From contig NC_061143.1 in NCBI RefSeq assembly GCF_905220365.1, positions 3,348,001-3,412,000 on the forward strand: a stretch of DNA of 64,000 bases, in the 5' to 3' direction. Numbering within the stretch: position 1 is the stretch's first letter; every line of letters begins with the position of its first letter. This document shows, piece after piece, positions 1-11,042 of the stretch. A program made the translations under genes and the position numbers. The notes below the pieces were generated by a model, which was given only the letters and a program-made list of their open reading frames with translations, was not told the origin of the DNA and did no database searches. This stretch comes from Vanessa cardui. Taxonomy: Eukaryota > Arthropoda > Insecta > Lepidoptera > Nymphalidae.

Positions 1-541
1 CTTCAAAATATATAGGGACAAGACTAATACTCGAGGAAGAAGAGCGTCTGACATCTGTTACGAGAGTAAACTTAGCCTTCAATACAGTTTTATGACATTT
101 GATTCTATATCATAATTTATATCACATTATTATTGCATATTATTAATATAGCAGGAGCTATTGAATTTACTTTATTATATACTAGCGGTCGCCCGCGGCT
201 TCGCCCGCGTAGATAACGGTTCATAATCAGTCTTCTAATATCCCTACTGCTGAGGCACGGTCACATTTGAAGAATAACTGCAACCGGCGCTTGGATCTAT
301 TGTGATAAACGTCAAATTCGTGATCACAACACCTCAGCCAGACCAACACTGCCAAGAATCTGATGAGGTTCTTAGGGTCGGAGGCCATTATGCCCTCTAA
401 GGACCGGAGTGGCCGTTCTAGGTGTTTGGAGTGGCCGTTCTAGGTGTTTGGAGTGCCTCTTTAACACAACAGGGCAATCGAGCATGTGGATGTTATAGTT
501 ATTATACTCTTTTTCAGCTAGCATGGGTTCGGTGACAGCTG

Positions 542-1660
542 TCAACCACGTATTATTTTTGTATAATCAGTGGGGATCATTAGTATTCTTGGTATATGAG
601 CTAATTCACCAGCTGCAGGGCCGGTGATAATCTTAGCTACTATTAAATTATCTTTTAGCTCCTTTATAAGAAGTCTCGTGCCATTACACATGTTGGGGGG
701 ACTTAAATTTCTCAGAAGCATTATCGGCGTGCCAACTTTTAACGACAGTTCATGGGGTGGTAGCCCAGCGGGGTTCAGAGAATTTAAAAATTCCTGCGGG
801 TAGTACACTGTGTCCTCGATGTTAGTGACGGTGTCTATGGATTTATAGCACTTAACTTCACCCGGTACTATTAAATTGTTTATTTCGTTGACTGTTTCAT
901 TCCTGGGAGAAACTATTGCTCTACAACACAGCCAACTAAAATCATATTGATGTAAGTTTTCGATGTCAGGATATATAGCATCTATCAGACTATCTAAATT
1001 ATGGACTATTAGGCCTAGAGACTCATCCAAAGTAACCGCATAATCGATACCCAAATTTAAAGATGGAAAATTTGCTTCTCCAAGTTTCAATAGCTGTTGT
1101 GAAAAATTGCTATGCGTATTTCCATGTAGATGAGCTCGCAAGTTGGTGCGCAACTTCAAATGTTGAACAAATGTCCATAGGTGAAACGATTTTAAACATG
1201 AATTCATAATATCTGCTCGCGTACCTCTGTTGACGACTGGAAGAGTTTGTCGGAAATCTCCAGCAAATACAAAAGTGATACCACCCATGACATCACCAGA
1301 GCTTCGAAGGTCTTTTAAAGTACGGTCTACGGCCTCCACATAAGCTCTATGACTCATGGTGCATTCATCTCATATTACCAACGACGCGTCTTGCAGTAAC
1401 TTTCCAAGAGGCCCATTTTTCCGAATAGAACACGTAGACTGTTGATCTAAAGATACGGAGAGCGGGAGTTTAAACGTAGAGTGAGCAGTTTTTCCATCGT
1501 TCAAGAGAGTTGCAGCAATTCCTGACGAAGCAACTGCAATCGCTATCTTCCCTGATTGCCGTATATTAGCAAGTATCAAATTTGCGAGAAAAGTTTTTCC
1601 GGTGCCTCCTGGTGCGTCCAAAAAAAATAATCTCCCTATGTTATTGTTCACGCTGTCCAC
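542..1660 (-). pseudogene. Helitron Pif1-like helicase fragment, nonsense mutated
   Basis: Two open stretches in one frame, 1660-1373 and 1357-542, are separated by a TGA at 1370-1372. The first carries a Walker A P-loop (APGGTGKTF). The second starts just after the expected DE of Walker B and continues with a GDFRQTLPVV motif typical of Pif1-family helicases of Helitrons. The stop falls where a Trp is usual before the DE pair, so TGG to TGA is the likely change. There are no frameshifts across about 370 codons, so decay is fairly recent. The N-terminal Rep/HUH nuclease and the C-terminal helicase motifs are missing. The product would have acted in rolling-circle transposition. Confidence 0.85.
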
Positions 1661-1929
1661 ATATTATCCAACTATTATCTACATAAACTTTTCTTAGTGA
1701 TGAAATAATTTATTTTGATAAGGATTAGTAGCATGAGTAAAATAAACGCGTTTTAATGTAGCCCAAAAAAAATTCAATTTTTTTAAAATAAAAAAATGGT
1801 TGTTGTGCTTCACCCGACATAGATAGGTATAGTGTGTCGCAAACTTTTTTGTAGATATTAATGAGATCTACACTTAATTAGAACATTTTATAGTTCTATC
1901 TTTTATAGATTAGGCATCATACGCAAAAA

Positions 1930-2275
1930 ATCAACTATTTTGGTAGATTTTTCCTTTTTTGTCCGAAAAACCCAATTATCTTGTGGAACTCTTCTTCTTT
2001 TTCAAAATAAAATTTAGCCTATATTATGCGGGACTAAGTTAGCTTTCGAATGGTGAAATAATTTTAAAAATCGGTCCAGTAGTTTAGGCGGAATACGCAA
2101 AAAAGCAACTTTTCTGGTAGTTTTTTTCCTTTTTTGTCCGAAAAACCCAAAATATCTTACGGAACCCTATTTTTACCCAAAATAAAATTTAACCTATGTT
2201 ATGCGGGATTAATTTAGCTTTCGAATGGTGAAAGAATTTTTAAAATCGGTCCAGTAGTTTTTGAGCCTATTCATT
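1930..2275. repeat. Two-copy tandem repeat in the Helitron left end
   Basis: A unit of about 175 bp occurs twice. 'CTTTCGAATGGTGAAA' followed by an A/T stretch and 'TCGGTCCAGTAGTTT' appears near 2043 and again near 2218. 'TTTTTTGTCCGAAAAACCC' precedes each copy. Copies differ by substitutions and small indels. This is an internal duplication of the Helitron 5' region. Confidence 0.75.
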
Positions 2276-2320
2276 ACAACCAAACAAACAAAGTTTTCCT
2301 CTTTATAATATTAGTGTAGA

Positions 2321-4254
2321 CAATTATTATTGTAATTAATTGATCAATAATTTGTAAAACTGTAATTAATATTATTTTATATGGCATAGCATTTAATACT
2401 GGCATGTAACACTATTTCTTATTTTAAATATGATTGAGCTGTCATTAAAAAACAATGACTATAGCGTGGGGCATTCTAAAAAAAGATAGAGACATTGAAC
2501 CATCATTGTAAAACGATAATATTATTTTGGCCATCCCGAACTACTGAAATTACACATCTTAAGAGGATAAATACTCACACGGTGATTGATAGATTTGATG
2601 TATTAATTAACAGATGCAATGGAATAAGTAAAACGACTTTTAAGAATGTACCTATAAACGACTAAATGTTGCCCTATATAAATAATTTATCAGGCTAATT
2701 TGAAATATTACGTCCATTTCAGACCATTCTGTTAACTACATTTGTGGCTCAACTTTCGTGGAGTCGATTCACCAGACTGCTCATTGATCTTACTCTCGAA
2801 CAGGCTATTTTATAGATCTTTCTATATTATTTGTCTTATCTTAAAAAATATAATTTTATGTTTATTGACGAATTACAGACATTATATTTGTGGTTTTCCA
2901 TTTTGAATATTTTCTTTTTGGTCTTAAGTTGATATATGAAAGCGCCATCTTTTGGTGATTTTTAAAGATACGGATTGAATAATCCTGTCTTCGTGAATAA
3001 ATGGTTGTAGGTACACACTAATTTTCATCACACAATCGGTCGAACCGGTTCACAGATAATACATATATACTGAAAAACCGGTTGAACGATGTACAAGAAG
3101 AACCAACTCAACGAACAAACTAAGACACCAAAGTTTATACTATTCTATATTACATACATACAGTATCCATGCGAAGTAATATGTAAATAATAAGGTTAAA
3201 CTTATTACCTTACCTTATCAAATAATATATTACGGAGACATAATACATTAGCTTTTAAAGTATTCTAACCGCGAGTGTTTGTAATATGTAATATACGCTC
3301 ACAGTCTTTTAAATTTTAATACTCAAACAGCGCTGTTGTCATAACAGCGAAACATTTGTACGACACTAGATGTCGCTACAAAGCCCAATTTTATTTAATT
3401 TTTATTTTAAATATCCAAATTGAAAATTTAAAAAGTAAAATCAAACTTGGAAATTTATAAAGTAAAATCAAAGTCATAGTCAATTTATACTATGCATAAA
3501 TTTATTCGAGATCACAATTTTGCACTGGCAATACTATGTGTATTATGTTAAAGTTCAAAAGCAAGCGTTAAAATTTTCTCTGCTCAAACTCAATCTGTAT
3601 ATCAAATAGATTTATCATTTTTATTGTTTTTATTCTGATCTGAGCTTGGCTTGTGTTACGGACACTGTTATCATTGCTCCTTTTTTATTGATATTTGAGG
3701 TTTTTTTACGGAAACAGCCTGATACTCCTCCATTGATCAACTTCGTCATTGTTTTTAAGTTGATAGTGATGGCGAAGATAGCATAATATATATTAGAAGT
3801 AGAAGAAACATAATATGTAACAGATAGTAGAAGAAGGTAAGTAATACATTTTGCATAAGACGATTGTCATAGTCCCGTCACTTATATAAAAAATATCAGT
3901 GCATTTTATTTCCGCCTCTTCTTGCTTACTTTCGGTACAAACCCTTTTTTCCAATTAATGTTTTAAATATATATTTTTTAATTATTTCATTTAGCCTTAT
4001 ATTTTGTTAATGTTTGTTACAAATAAGTTTGTATAAACTTATAACTAAATAATGTTAACTCTTTTTTCATTAATATAATGTTTTACTTTTTTACCTATTT
4101 TGAAAATTTACATCAGTATACTTGGTATATTATTCATTTAATTTAACTTTAGTGAAAGAATACTTAAGATAGATGAGTAATTAAATAACTTTTTTTAAGT
4201 CCAAGGGATATACACTGTTTATATATAAGACTTTTTTTATGAATGGAAAGATCA
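2321..4254. other. No gene recognised; dispersed repeat at 2440-2560
   Basis: AT-rich sequence with no supported coding region. About 2440-2560 is the reverse complement of 24055-24175 with modest divergence (shared core 'AGTTCGGGATGGCCAAAATAA' orientation-flipped), so it is a fragment of an unclassified dispersed repeat. I see nothing else in the stretch. Confidence 0.5.
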
Positions 4255-4650
4255 TTGGTAAAAAATATTTGTTTTCAACCGACTTCAAAAAGGAGGAGGT
4301 TATCAATTCGTCTGCATTTTTTTTTTTTTTTTTATGTTTGTTACCTCATAACTTTTTACTGGGTGGACCAATTTTGATAATTTTTTTTTTGTTTGAAAGG
4401 TAGTGCTTCCCGTGGGGTCCCAATTTTTTTTTTATTTTTTTCCGATGATGGTATCGGTATGAAAACGACATAAGTCTTAAATTTGCATTATGTATATGCG
4501 CGACAAATAGATGAATAACTCAAAATCACGTTAACCAATTTTGATGATTCTTTTTTTATTATAAAGGATATACTTCAAGGGTAGTTTGGTGAAAGTTTGG
4601 TAAGGTTCTGACTACAGGATTCATGACAAATTAAGGGAACGGGAAGGAAC
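4255..4650 (+). mobile_element. Lepidopteran MITE, left part
   Basis: It begins with 'CAACCGACTTCAAAAAGG' and then the AGGAGGTTATCAATTCGTCTG and CTCATAACTTTTTACTGGG motifs, followed by poly-T-rich segments. A second copy with the same order lies at 54285-54700 and ends in 'GAAGTCGGTTTTTTTT', the inverted form of the start. A nonautonomous terminal-inverted-repeat element is the best reading. The superfamily is not resolved. Confidence 0.6.
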
Positions 4651-4784
4651 GGAACAATTCTGAGGAGCACGTTAGCAATACTCGGTCGAATCTTTTATTT
4701 ATGGGTTACTTGGATATTTGAATCACCTTCCGGAACGTGGTTATGTTCATGTAATTGTCATAATCGAATATTATAATCAGCTAG

Positions 4785-5035
4785 CTACCCACACCGGCTT
4801 CGCTCGGGTGCAATACTGATACTAAATATACCTACTACAGAATTTGCTAGGAACGACATCACATTGCATACTTCTAAAATTGTCAGTGTTTCTTTAGTAT
4901 GGTGTTCATGTATTATATACATAAACCTTTTCCTCGAATCACACTATCTATTAAAAAAAACCGCATCAAAATCCGTTGCGTAGTTTTAAAGATATAGGGA
5001 CAGAGAAAGCGACTTTGTTTTATACTATGTATTGA
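4785..5035 (+). repeat. Dispersed repeat family X, copy 1
   Basis: Runs from 'CCGGCTTCGCTCGGGTGCA', through ATACTGATACTAAATATACC and CGCATCAAAATCCGTTGCG, to 'GACTTTGTTTTATACTATG'. Related copies occur at 26370-26585 (minus), 49378-49795 (plus), 56225-56790 (minus) and 56810-57370 (plus). Noncoding; a SINE or nonautonomous element is likely. From 5036 to 5400 I see nothing else. Confidence 0.6.
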
Positions 5036-5399
5036 CGGAACTCCTAAACGGCTTACAGTTAGGGTGCGATTTGGGGCAGAATTTCTTTCTGTCTTTAATC
5101 AAATTTTGTGTATATGATGTGATGTCATATGATGTACGACATAGCATACGAACAGCTCTTTTGCAAAGTTTTTTTACTGAGGTCGATTACAGCTCATTCG
5201 AGGGTGGTACCTTGTAGTTTATGCCGCATGACGTATTAAAGCCGCATTTTCAAAAGTCTATTTTTGCTTTATTCGAAAGTTTCTTTTGAAATTGTCCCTG
5301 AAGTAGTTTCTGATTAATATAAACGGCACGCTTAATCTATCCATATTAAGAAAAAAATGTTAGTCTACATCAGTTTCACTTAAAATCAAAAAATAAATA

Positions 5400-5975
5400 A
5401 AATTTTAACAAAAAGAAAAACCGACTTCAAACAAAACAGTATTTTAAAACAAATTAAAATGCACTAAAAAGTAATAATAATAATTGCATATTTAGCATAT
5501 TTTTGAGAGTCCTCCTAGGTAAAATGAAATGAAAAATATTAGACTACTTAAAAGTCGATTTACGATTATATAATGTAGTTATAATTATTGCTATATTTGT
5601 AGTCGGTGTCAGCCAACCCTATACTATACCTATCAAAAAACAATACGAGAATACTTTAAGAAATGTTTCTTACAAATTACCTTTTATACGATATTATACT
5701 GGGTCAATCAAGAGGCTCGTATCGCTTCTTTCTTTTGATTGTTGAATCGTGTGCCTGTGGCTGACACCGGCTCCAAATATAACAATAACTATAACTACGT
5801 TATATAATCGTAAATCGACTTTTAAGTAGTCTAATATTTTTCATTTCATTTTACCTAGGAGGACTCTCAAAAATATGCTAAATATGCAATTATTATTATT
5901 ACTTTTTACTGCATTTTAATTTGTTTTAAAATACTGTTTTGTTTGAAGTCGGTTTTTCTTTTTGTTAAAATTTTA
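5400..5975. mobile_element. Foldback MITE with about 210-bp inverted arms
   Basis: The left arm at about 5396-5613 and the right arm at about 5759-5978 are nearly perfect inverted copies. Both contain TTTTAACAAAAAGAAAAACC at the tip and, further in, GTCCTCCTAGGTAAAATGAA (as read in the left arm). The spacer is about 145 bp. The arm tips match the 'GAAGTCGGTTTTT' end of the MITE family seen at 4255 and 54285, so this looks like two ends of that family joined head to head. No coding potential. Confidence 0.8.
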
Positions 5976-6879
5976 TTTATGATTTCAGGTACTTATAACA
6001 AATCAAGGCAATCATAATCTTAAAGAGACTAAAAGGCTCAGACAGGAGATATTGGATTTAACCCACAAATGCAAAAGAACCATACTGTTATGATAATATC
6101 ATGTATGTATAAATAAAATACTGAACAATGAAATAATATTCTGCTTAGATTAATTATTCTTTTCTTTAAACAACTTCCCTCGAAAAAATTAAAATAATTA
6201 TAATTATATGCACATTCACATACTCTAAGAAACGCCATCTAGTGGAGATGACAGGTGTATAATAAATAGCTGATTCGCCAGTGTCGCCTCTATTACAGTC
6301 TATATGTATTATATCTATGAAGCGCCATTTTCCAACTTAGCATGCTGTCCTTCATAGCGTCATCGAGTTGAGAGAAGCGGCGCGGGCGCGGTTTATTTAG
6401 CCTAAGCTCTGAGTCGTGACTAACCGAAAGTTGTACCCAATATAACTTGAACCCCATTTCATATGTTCGACTACCTTGCTGAGAGTGCAACTTATATTGA
6501 ACTATATCATCAGTTTTTTTAAACATTAGCAGTCAATAAAAACCCGTTTTACAGACTATAGTTAACAAAATCAACTTGAAGACATTTATGCAAAAAAAAA
6601 AAAATTAATACTTCAATATTTCTTTTTTTTTTTAAATTGACAAATTCTAAAAATCACGTTTTTGTAATCTTTTGCGTTTATTAATACTTCCAGTACATTT
6701 TTTTTCTTAAATATCTTCTATATACAGATTTCGATCAGTTACGATTTTATTATATGTATGGAAGTTAGAAGTAGATAAAAAATAAAATTATCAACAAGTA
6801 ACAAAGTTTAAATTCTTATATTTATATTATATTAAACCACATATAACAGAAAGAAATGTTAAAGGACTTGGATTTCACT
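5976..6879. other. No gene recognised
   Basis: AT-rich. Short open frames on the minus strand (6038-6238, 6293-6526) have no recognisable domain and no repeat or homology support. No RNA gene or transposon end identified. Confidence 0.4.
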
Positions 6880-7400
6880 TTGGATAATCACATAAAAAAC
6901 GTGACATATATTCACTAGTTCCCTATACTGGAAGCCGCGTAAAACTTCGTCCTAACTAGTACATTACGTTCAAAATGTGATTATTAAGCCACCAAAGATG
7001 TTAGACATCTTAAACGTGACTTCTCCCGTGCCCAGTTAGCTGACTCAACGTCGGAGAGCTGATGAAGCGTGTAAATGTTTATGGTTGGATGGATATTGGA
7101 CTCGAAAATGGCGTAAGGGTGATAAAGGCTAGCGCTAAACCATTTAGAAGGATTCCCTGGGAATGCTTTGGATCGAAAGGTTAATCGAATTCGTCTCAAG
7201 ATTCATGTATTGAGTCAGTTTGAACCAAACGTCCACGTTTATAAAAGTGTTTCAAGAAATAATAGGTAAGTACGTATTTCTTTGTTTTTTTATTTCGTTA
7301 CGAATCTCTTGCTGAGCTAAAATCAGTTCTAAGAATCGTCTGCGTCGTAATGGAAGCACATGTTTACTTTGAACTCACAGAAATTAGCACTAATTTTTTA
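6880..7400. repeat. Duplicated block B, unit 1
   Basis: The block around 'ATGTTAGACATCTTAAACGT' recurs at 39620-40190 with high identity and, truncated, at 21950-22070. In each unit it lies upstream of the promoter block, so it travelled with the UGT duplication. A 71-codon minus-strand open frame (6984-7199) is also open in the 39.8-kb copy, but the DNA is so similar that this says nothing about selection. Confidence 0.7.
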
Positions 7401-7437
7401 CTTACAATTTGTAAGTAAATTTGCTAGAAGTGTCCAA

Positions 7438-7719
7438 TCTATACATATAATAAAATTGGTGTGTCTGTTTGTAACATTAAAATAGCCCTTTTTCCCCATG
7501 CATATGTATTTATACATGGTACATATACCAAAATAACATTATTTACAATTTTTGTCGGTCTGCCTGTCTGTCTGTTTGTGGCTTATCTCTGGAACGGCTG
7601 GACCGATTTTAACGGGACTTTCACTGGCAGAAAATTAATAGAATAGTGAGTAACTTAGGCTACAATAATAATTATTTCTTGTTTAATTCAAAAGTGTACA
7701 AGTTCGCGGGCACTCCTAG
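7438..7719 (+). mobile_element. Nonautonomous Helitron
   Basis: Starts TCTATACATATAATAAAATT and ends GCGGGCACTCCTAG, inserted between A and T with no target duplication. The paralogous site in unit 3 (about 40195-40215) is empty and reads continuously across the junction, confirming both ends. The internal motif 'GGCTGGACCGATTTTAACGG' is shared with 52445-52785. 282 bp, noncoding. Confidence 0.8.
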
Positions 7720-7959
7720 TTTTTTAAACAGGTATGTCCTCCGGCGCGATGACAACGCTGCGTAAAAATACAATACGATAATAATTATAATAGATTTAAA
7801 ATATTATTTGCAAGTTTACTTATTTTTTGTACTCCGGGTTTTTTTTATTTTTAATGTTACTTTTATTGGAGCAGTAATGCAAAAACGTTCATTCGCCGGA
7901 CGAATAAATTCAAAACACAACAAAACAAGACTTTGTTTTTGTCGGATCGGTTCGCGGCC

Positions 7960-8318
7960 TTCATCACGTAATCGTTATCATTATCATAATTTTTGTTGAT
8001 TCATTCTGATATTTCGGATTAGTAGTTACGGTTTTTTATAAATTGTAACCGTGACTTGCGATATTAACTGTAGTAATAATGGGCTCACTTCGATAACATC
8101 GTATCAATTGTATGATCAAATACAATCGCAAGACAACTAACTATAAATATATACAACCGAACGGTGTAAACACTAGTGAGGTGTAAATTGTGTTGTTGTG
8201 TTTTGTTTTTAAAATAACAAAAGATTTTAATTGAATCAATAGTGTGTGAATCATTAAAAATCATCGTGTTATTTGTTTATCGTGTTATTTAGTGGAAGTG
8301 TAAATATTAGTAACAAGG
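7960..8318 (+). promoter_or_regulatory. UGT-1 promoter and noncoding first exon
   Basis: A TATA box (TATAAATATATA, 8142-8153) is followed about 30 bp later by an initiator-like CACTAGTGAG. The block is conserved upstream of UGT-2 and UGT-3, including 'GATAACATCGTATCAAT' (a GATA-type site) and a 'GTGACTTGC' motif. The UGT-1 start codon sits right after a splice acceptor, which requires an upstream noncoding exon; about 8175-8317 with donor AAG|GTATTT is the candidate. Transcription start and donor are inferred. Confidence 0.55.
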
Positions 8319-8445
8319 TATTTAAATAAATTTTATTATGTATGTTTACGTATAGTCATAAATATATTATTTATAAATAAACAGTGAGAGTGACATTTAT
8401 AAACTTGGAACACCAGGTTTCCGCTTTGATGGATATTCGATAATA

Positions 8446-8870
8446 CGCTATTTGACTTGTTTTTAAAATCCATTTTATATTATTTAGTAGAACTTAAGGA
8501 ACCCAGTAAAGGTTGTGTTTTTTATTTCTAGTACATATTTGCCGAAAAATTTCATATTTAAATAGCGCGCAAAAACGCTACTTGGACAATATGGCACTGC
8601 AATGAGTTCGGTGACGTCACTTTCTGTGTTCTCACTGTGGTACATATAGTAGAAAAGCAATGTTTACAAGAAAGTGACTTTATCATAAGCACGGCCAATC
8701 AGAAGCGTTTTGTGTCACGTGACAAACGTTTGAAAAAATGCATTTTTATTTATGGATTTTTGAATAAATTAAGTATAATTTTCAAGTTTCGTTAATAAAT
8801 AATCATTTTTAAACTCAATATACACTTATTACAATAATTCACAATTTATTTTTCGCATTGTCAAATAGCC
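8446..8870. mobile_element. MITE with GGCTATTTGAC terminal repeats, copy 1
   Basis: Ends are GCTATTTGAC and GTCAAATAGCC. Related copies are at 18149-18525 (opposite orientation) and 41840-42125 (truncated). It lies in the UGT-1 5' intron and carries a perfect TGACGTCA (8612-8619), TCACGTGA (8715-8722) and a CCAATCAG motif. Small terminal repeats flanked by TA-type sequence fit a nonautonomous DNA transposon. Confidence 0.75.
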
Positions 8871-10047
8871 TATTTTGGTCAAGGTTAACGCCATAACAAA
8901 CCTGTTTCAAACATCACTGGATATTATTATGATTATTTTGTAAACGAATACATCAAGCACATCTGCATAATACTTTATATTAAAATCTGTCACATGTGAA
9001 TTACTGTCTCGAATAAAAAATATAGAATAATAGCTAGTAGCTTGCTAAGAGGCCTAGCTAAGGGGTTTCAGGCTTGCTAAAGTATATTGTTTATTATTAT
9101 TTTTTATGATTATTTAAATCCACATAAACATTGTTTATTATCGATGTTTAGCTTGTTGTATTATAAAAAAAGGCTTAGTGGAATAAGAGAAGACAGTTTT
9201 GTTTAATATAACTATTTATTGTCAGTTTTAAGACTAAAAATACTGATAGGTTTTTCACAAGTTGTTACAAATGTAGGTCATAAACAGATCTGTATTTAGT
9301 TACTGTATAGTTATTCTATGGGTACTTACGTGCTTACTTCATTGAAATCGACATTTAAAGTACGCAAGTATTACTTTAAATGACGATTTCAACTCCGGAG
9401 TAACATTCCAAGGGGTCAATAATAATTAATGTAAACTACATTAAACGTAAGTACAAGTTGCATTTAAGCAATAACAAGAATTTAAGATTTACAATTCTCA
9501 GAGGTCGGTTGAAGCAGGTTGTATAAAGTTTTTATCAAACTTCAAAACTCCCTTATTAATAAATTCTGAAAACATCTATACTGTTAAAGAATATTCAATA
9601 ATAATATTCAAGCACAAATTAAGGAACTCAAATATTATGGCAATTCACAGATATATTCAGTATATCGGATTTAGTTTGAATTCGCAGTTAAACCGAAGAA
9701 TTAAAAATGGAAAACAGTTCGAAAATGAAAGTTCTTGCTTTGGAAGGTTGAGGTAGTGTGACCAGTATTACTGCCAAAAATACCCTAAATTAAATAGGAA
9801 TGATATCCATATCTAAATCGACGAAATAAATATTCTATTTAATAAAAGCCAATTATAAGGCACAATAAATCTGTCATATTAAATTGCTAACTTTTTCATA
9901 CGAATACTAACCTTTATAATGGATGACAGGTTATAAATTGCTCTGAAACGATGCAGAATGACTTCCAAACAAATAAAGCAAATTAATGAGATAGTAAAAT
10001 ATAATTGTAATTATTATTTCATATACATCTTAAAACAAATGCAATTT
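8871..10047. repeat. Segmentally duplicated blocks in the UGT-1 5' intron
   Basis: 8875-9000 matches about 41605-41730. 9160-9990 matches block A (20270-21530, 30840-31270, 36203-36342, 38431-39180), including 'CTCCGGAGTAACATTCC' and 'GAAACGATGCAGAATGA'. In units 2 and 3 block A lies upstream of the promoter, but here it lies inside the 5' intron, so the order was rearranged. No coding region. A unit-specific hairpin lies at 9344-9390. Confidence 0.65.
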
Positions 10048-10220
10048 GAAATAAAACTAGTTTTAACGGATATGAATCGCATATATTAATTATTTTTAAC
10101 ATCCCGTGGTTTCGAGCACTTTACAGAGTTCGTGGTCACGGGTAGACTCCAACGGGTAACAGTCTAAGTCCGTCAGTAATTAATATACGCTATTGAAATC
10201 CGTTAAAACTAGTTTTATTT
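10048..10220. mobile_element. Small palindromic MITE with 11-bp direct repeats
   Basis: Inverted ends run AAATAAAACTAGTTTTAACG inward at the left and its reverse complement at the right (about 10177-10220). The direct repeat AAATGCAATTT flanks both sides (10037-10047 and 10221-10231). 173 bp, noncoding, in the UGT-1 5' intron. Confidence 0.75.
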
Positions 10221-10514
10221 AAATGCAATTTATTTTATTATTTAATTTTTAAGAAAATGCCAAAGCGATGCTTAGGATAAACAACACCGATATACGGGAA
10301 ACGGGCCAACGTCACGGATTAAAAAAGTTAAAATTTTAAAAATATTTTTTTTACCGTAACAAACTAAAAATAAATTTCTCTCCTTCTGTTATAAATAATT
10401 TCTCATTGAATAAAAGAGATACGCCGTTATCCGTCAGACCATAATAAATATTTACAGACATAGCTGTTATTTGTTATATAAAATAAAACAGATAACCAGA
10501 TATTGTCTGTAGGT

Positions 10515-11042
10515 ATAGTACGACACAACTTAGATGTAGCATCGGAAAATTCAATAAAACCGATCAAATCAAATCAAAATAAACTTTATTCAAGTAGGCT
10601 TTTACAAGCACTTTTGAATCGTCATTTTACAATTAAGTGAAGCTACCACCGGTTCGGAAAGTAGATTCTACCGAGAAGAACCGGCAAGAAACTCAGTAGT
10701 AACTCTTTTTTATAATTTAGAAAATACAAAGTCATGTTCGTTAAATACAATTATTTATTATATATCCTGCTTGGATATCAACAGGTATTAGCTCCACGCT
10801 TTTTTATCATCTATAAAATCTTGTACTTATTGAATAATATGCTACCGCCGATTTAAACAACCAATAGAAATAGCTCTCTATCGCGCCATTCGACGCTATT
10901 CGTCGTTATAGATTATTGCGTTTGTGTAAAGATCATATTCAAATAAGAAATAAATATTGATAATTTGGGATAGCATACTTTATTCGGATGAGATCGGTTT
11001 TACGAATTTTGCCAATGCTACATCTAAGTTGTGTTGTACTAT
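10515..11042. mobile_element. MITE with long terminal inverted repeats
   Basis: Ends are ATAGTACGACACAACTTAGA at the left and the inverse of ATAGTACAACACAACTTAGA at the right. Inverted similarity extends about 45 bp inward (AATTC and AAACCGATC motifs). A LINE fragment at 10562-10852 is nested inside. Noncoding, in the UGT-1 5' intron. Confidence 0.75.
10562..10852 (-). mobile_element. CR1/Jockey-type LINE 3' end
   Basis: Minus-strand 3' UTR of the LINE family seen complete at 36897-38072. It ends in a short ATTTGATTTGAT tail and carries the GGTTCTTCTCGGTAGAATCT and ACCGGTGGTAGCTTCACTTA motifs. 5' truncated, as usual for LINE copies. Its insertion splits the MITE around it. Confidence 0.8.

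Larger units (their letters stand above)
182..2320 (-). mobile_element. Helitron relic (rolling-circle transposon)
   Basis: Read on the minus strand the element starts TCTACACTAATATTATAAAG at 2320 and ends in CTAG at 182-185. A GC-rich hairpin (CGCGGGCGAAGCCGCGGG) lies just inside the 3' end, and a T follows. These are Helitron hallmarks: 5' TC, 3' CTRR, a subterminal hairpin and no target duplication. Only the helicase part of the RepHel protein is visible, so the element is internally deleted. The left end carries a degenerate tandem duplication. The base before the 5' end is G rather than the expected A, which suggests drift or a slightly different end. Confidence 0.8.

Noticed and set aside
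6984..7199. 71-codon minus-strand open frame, also open at 39768-39983
   Set aside because: Both lie in duplicated block B, whose DNA is nearly identical throughout; the third copy is truncated. No domain recognised and no evidence of coding selection.
7960..8200. Antioxidant response element (CncC/Maf) in the UGT promoters
   Set aside because: The conserved GTGACTTGC lacks the correct spacing to the GC of the RTGAYNNNGC consensus.
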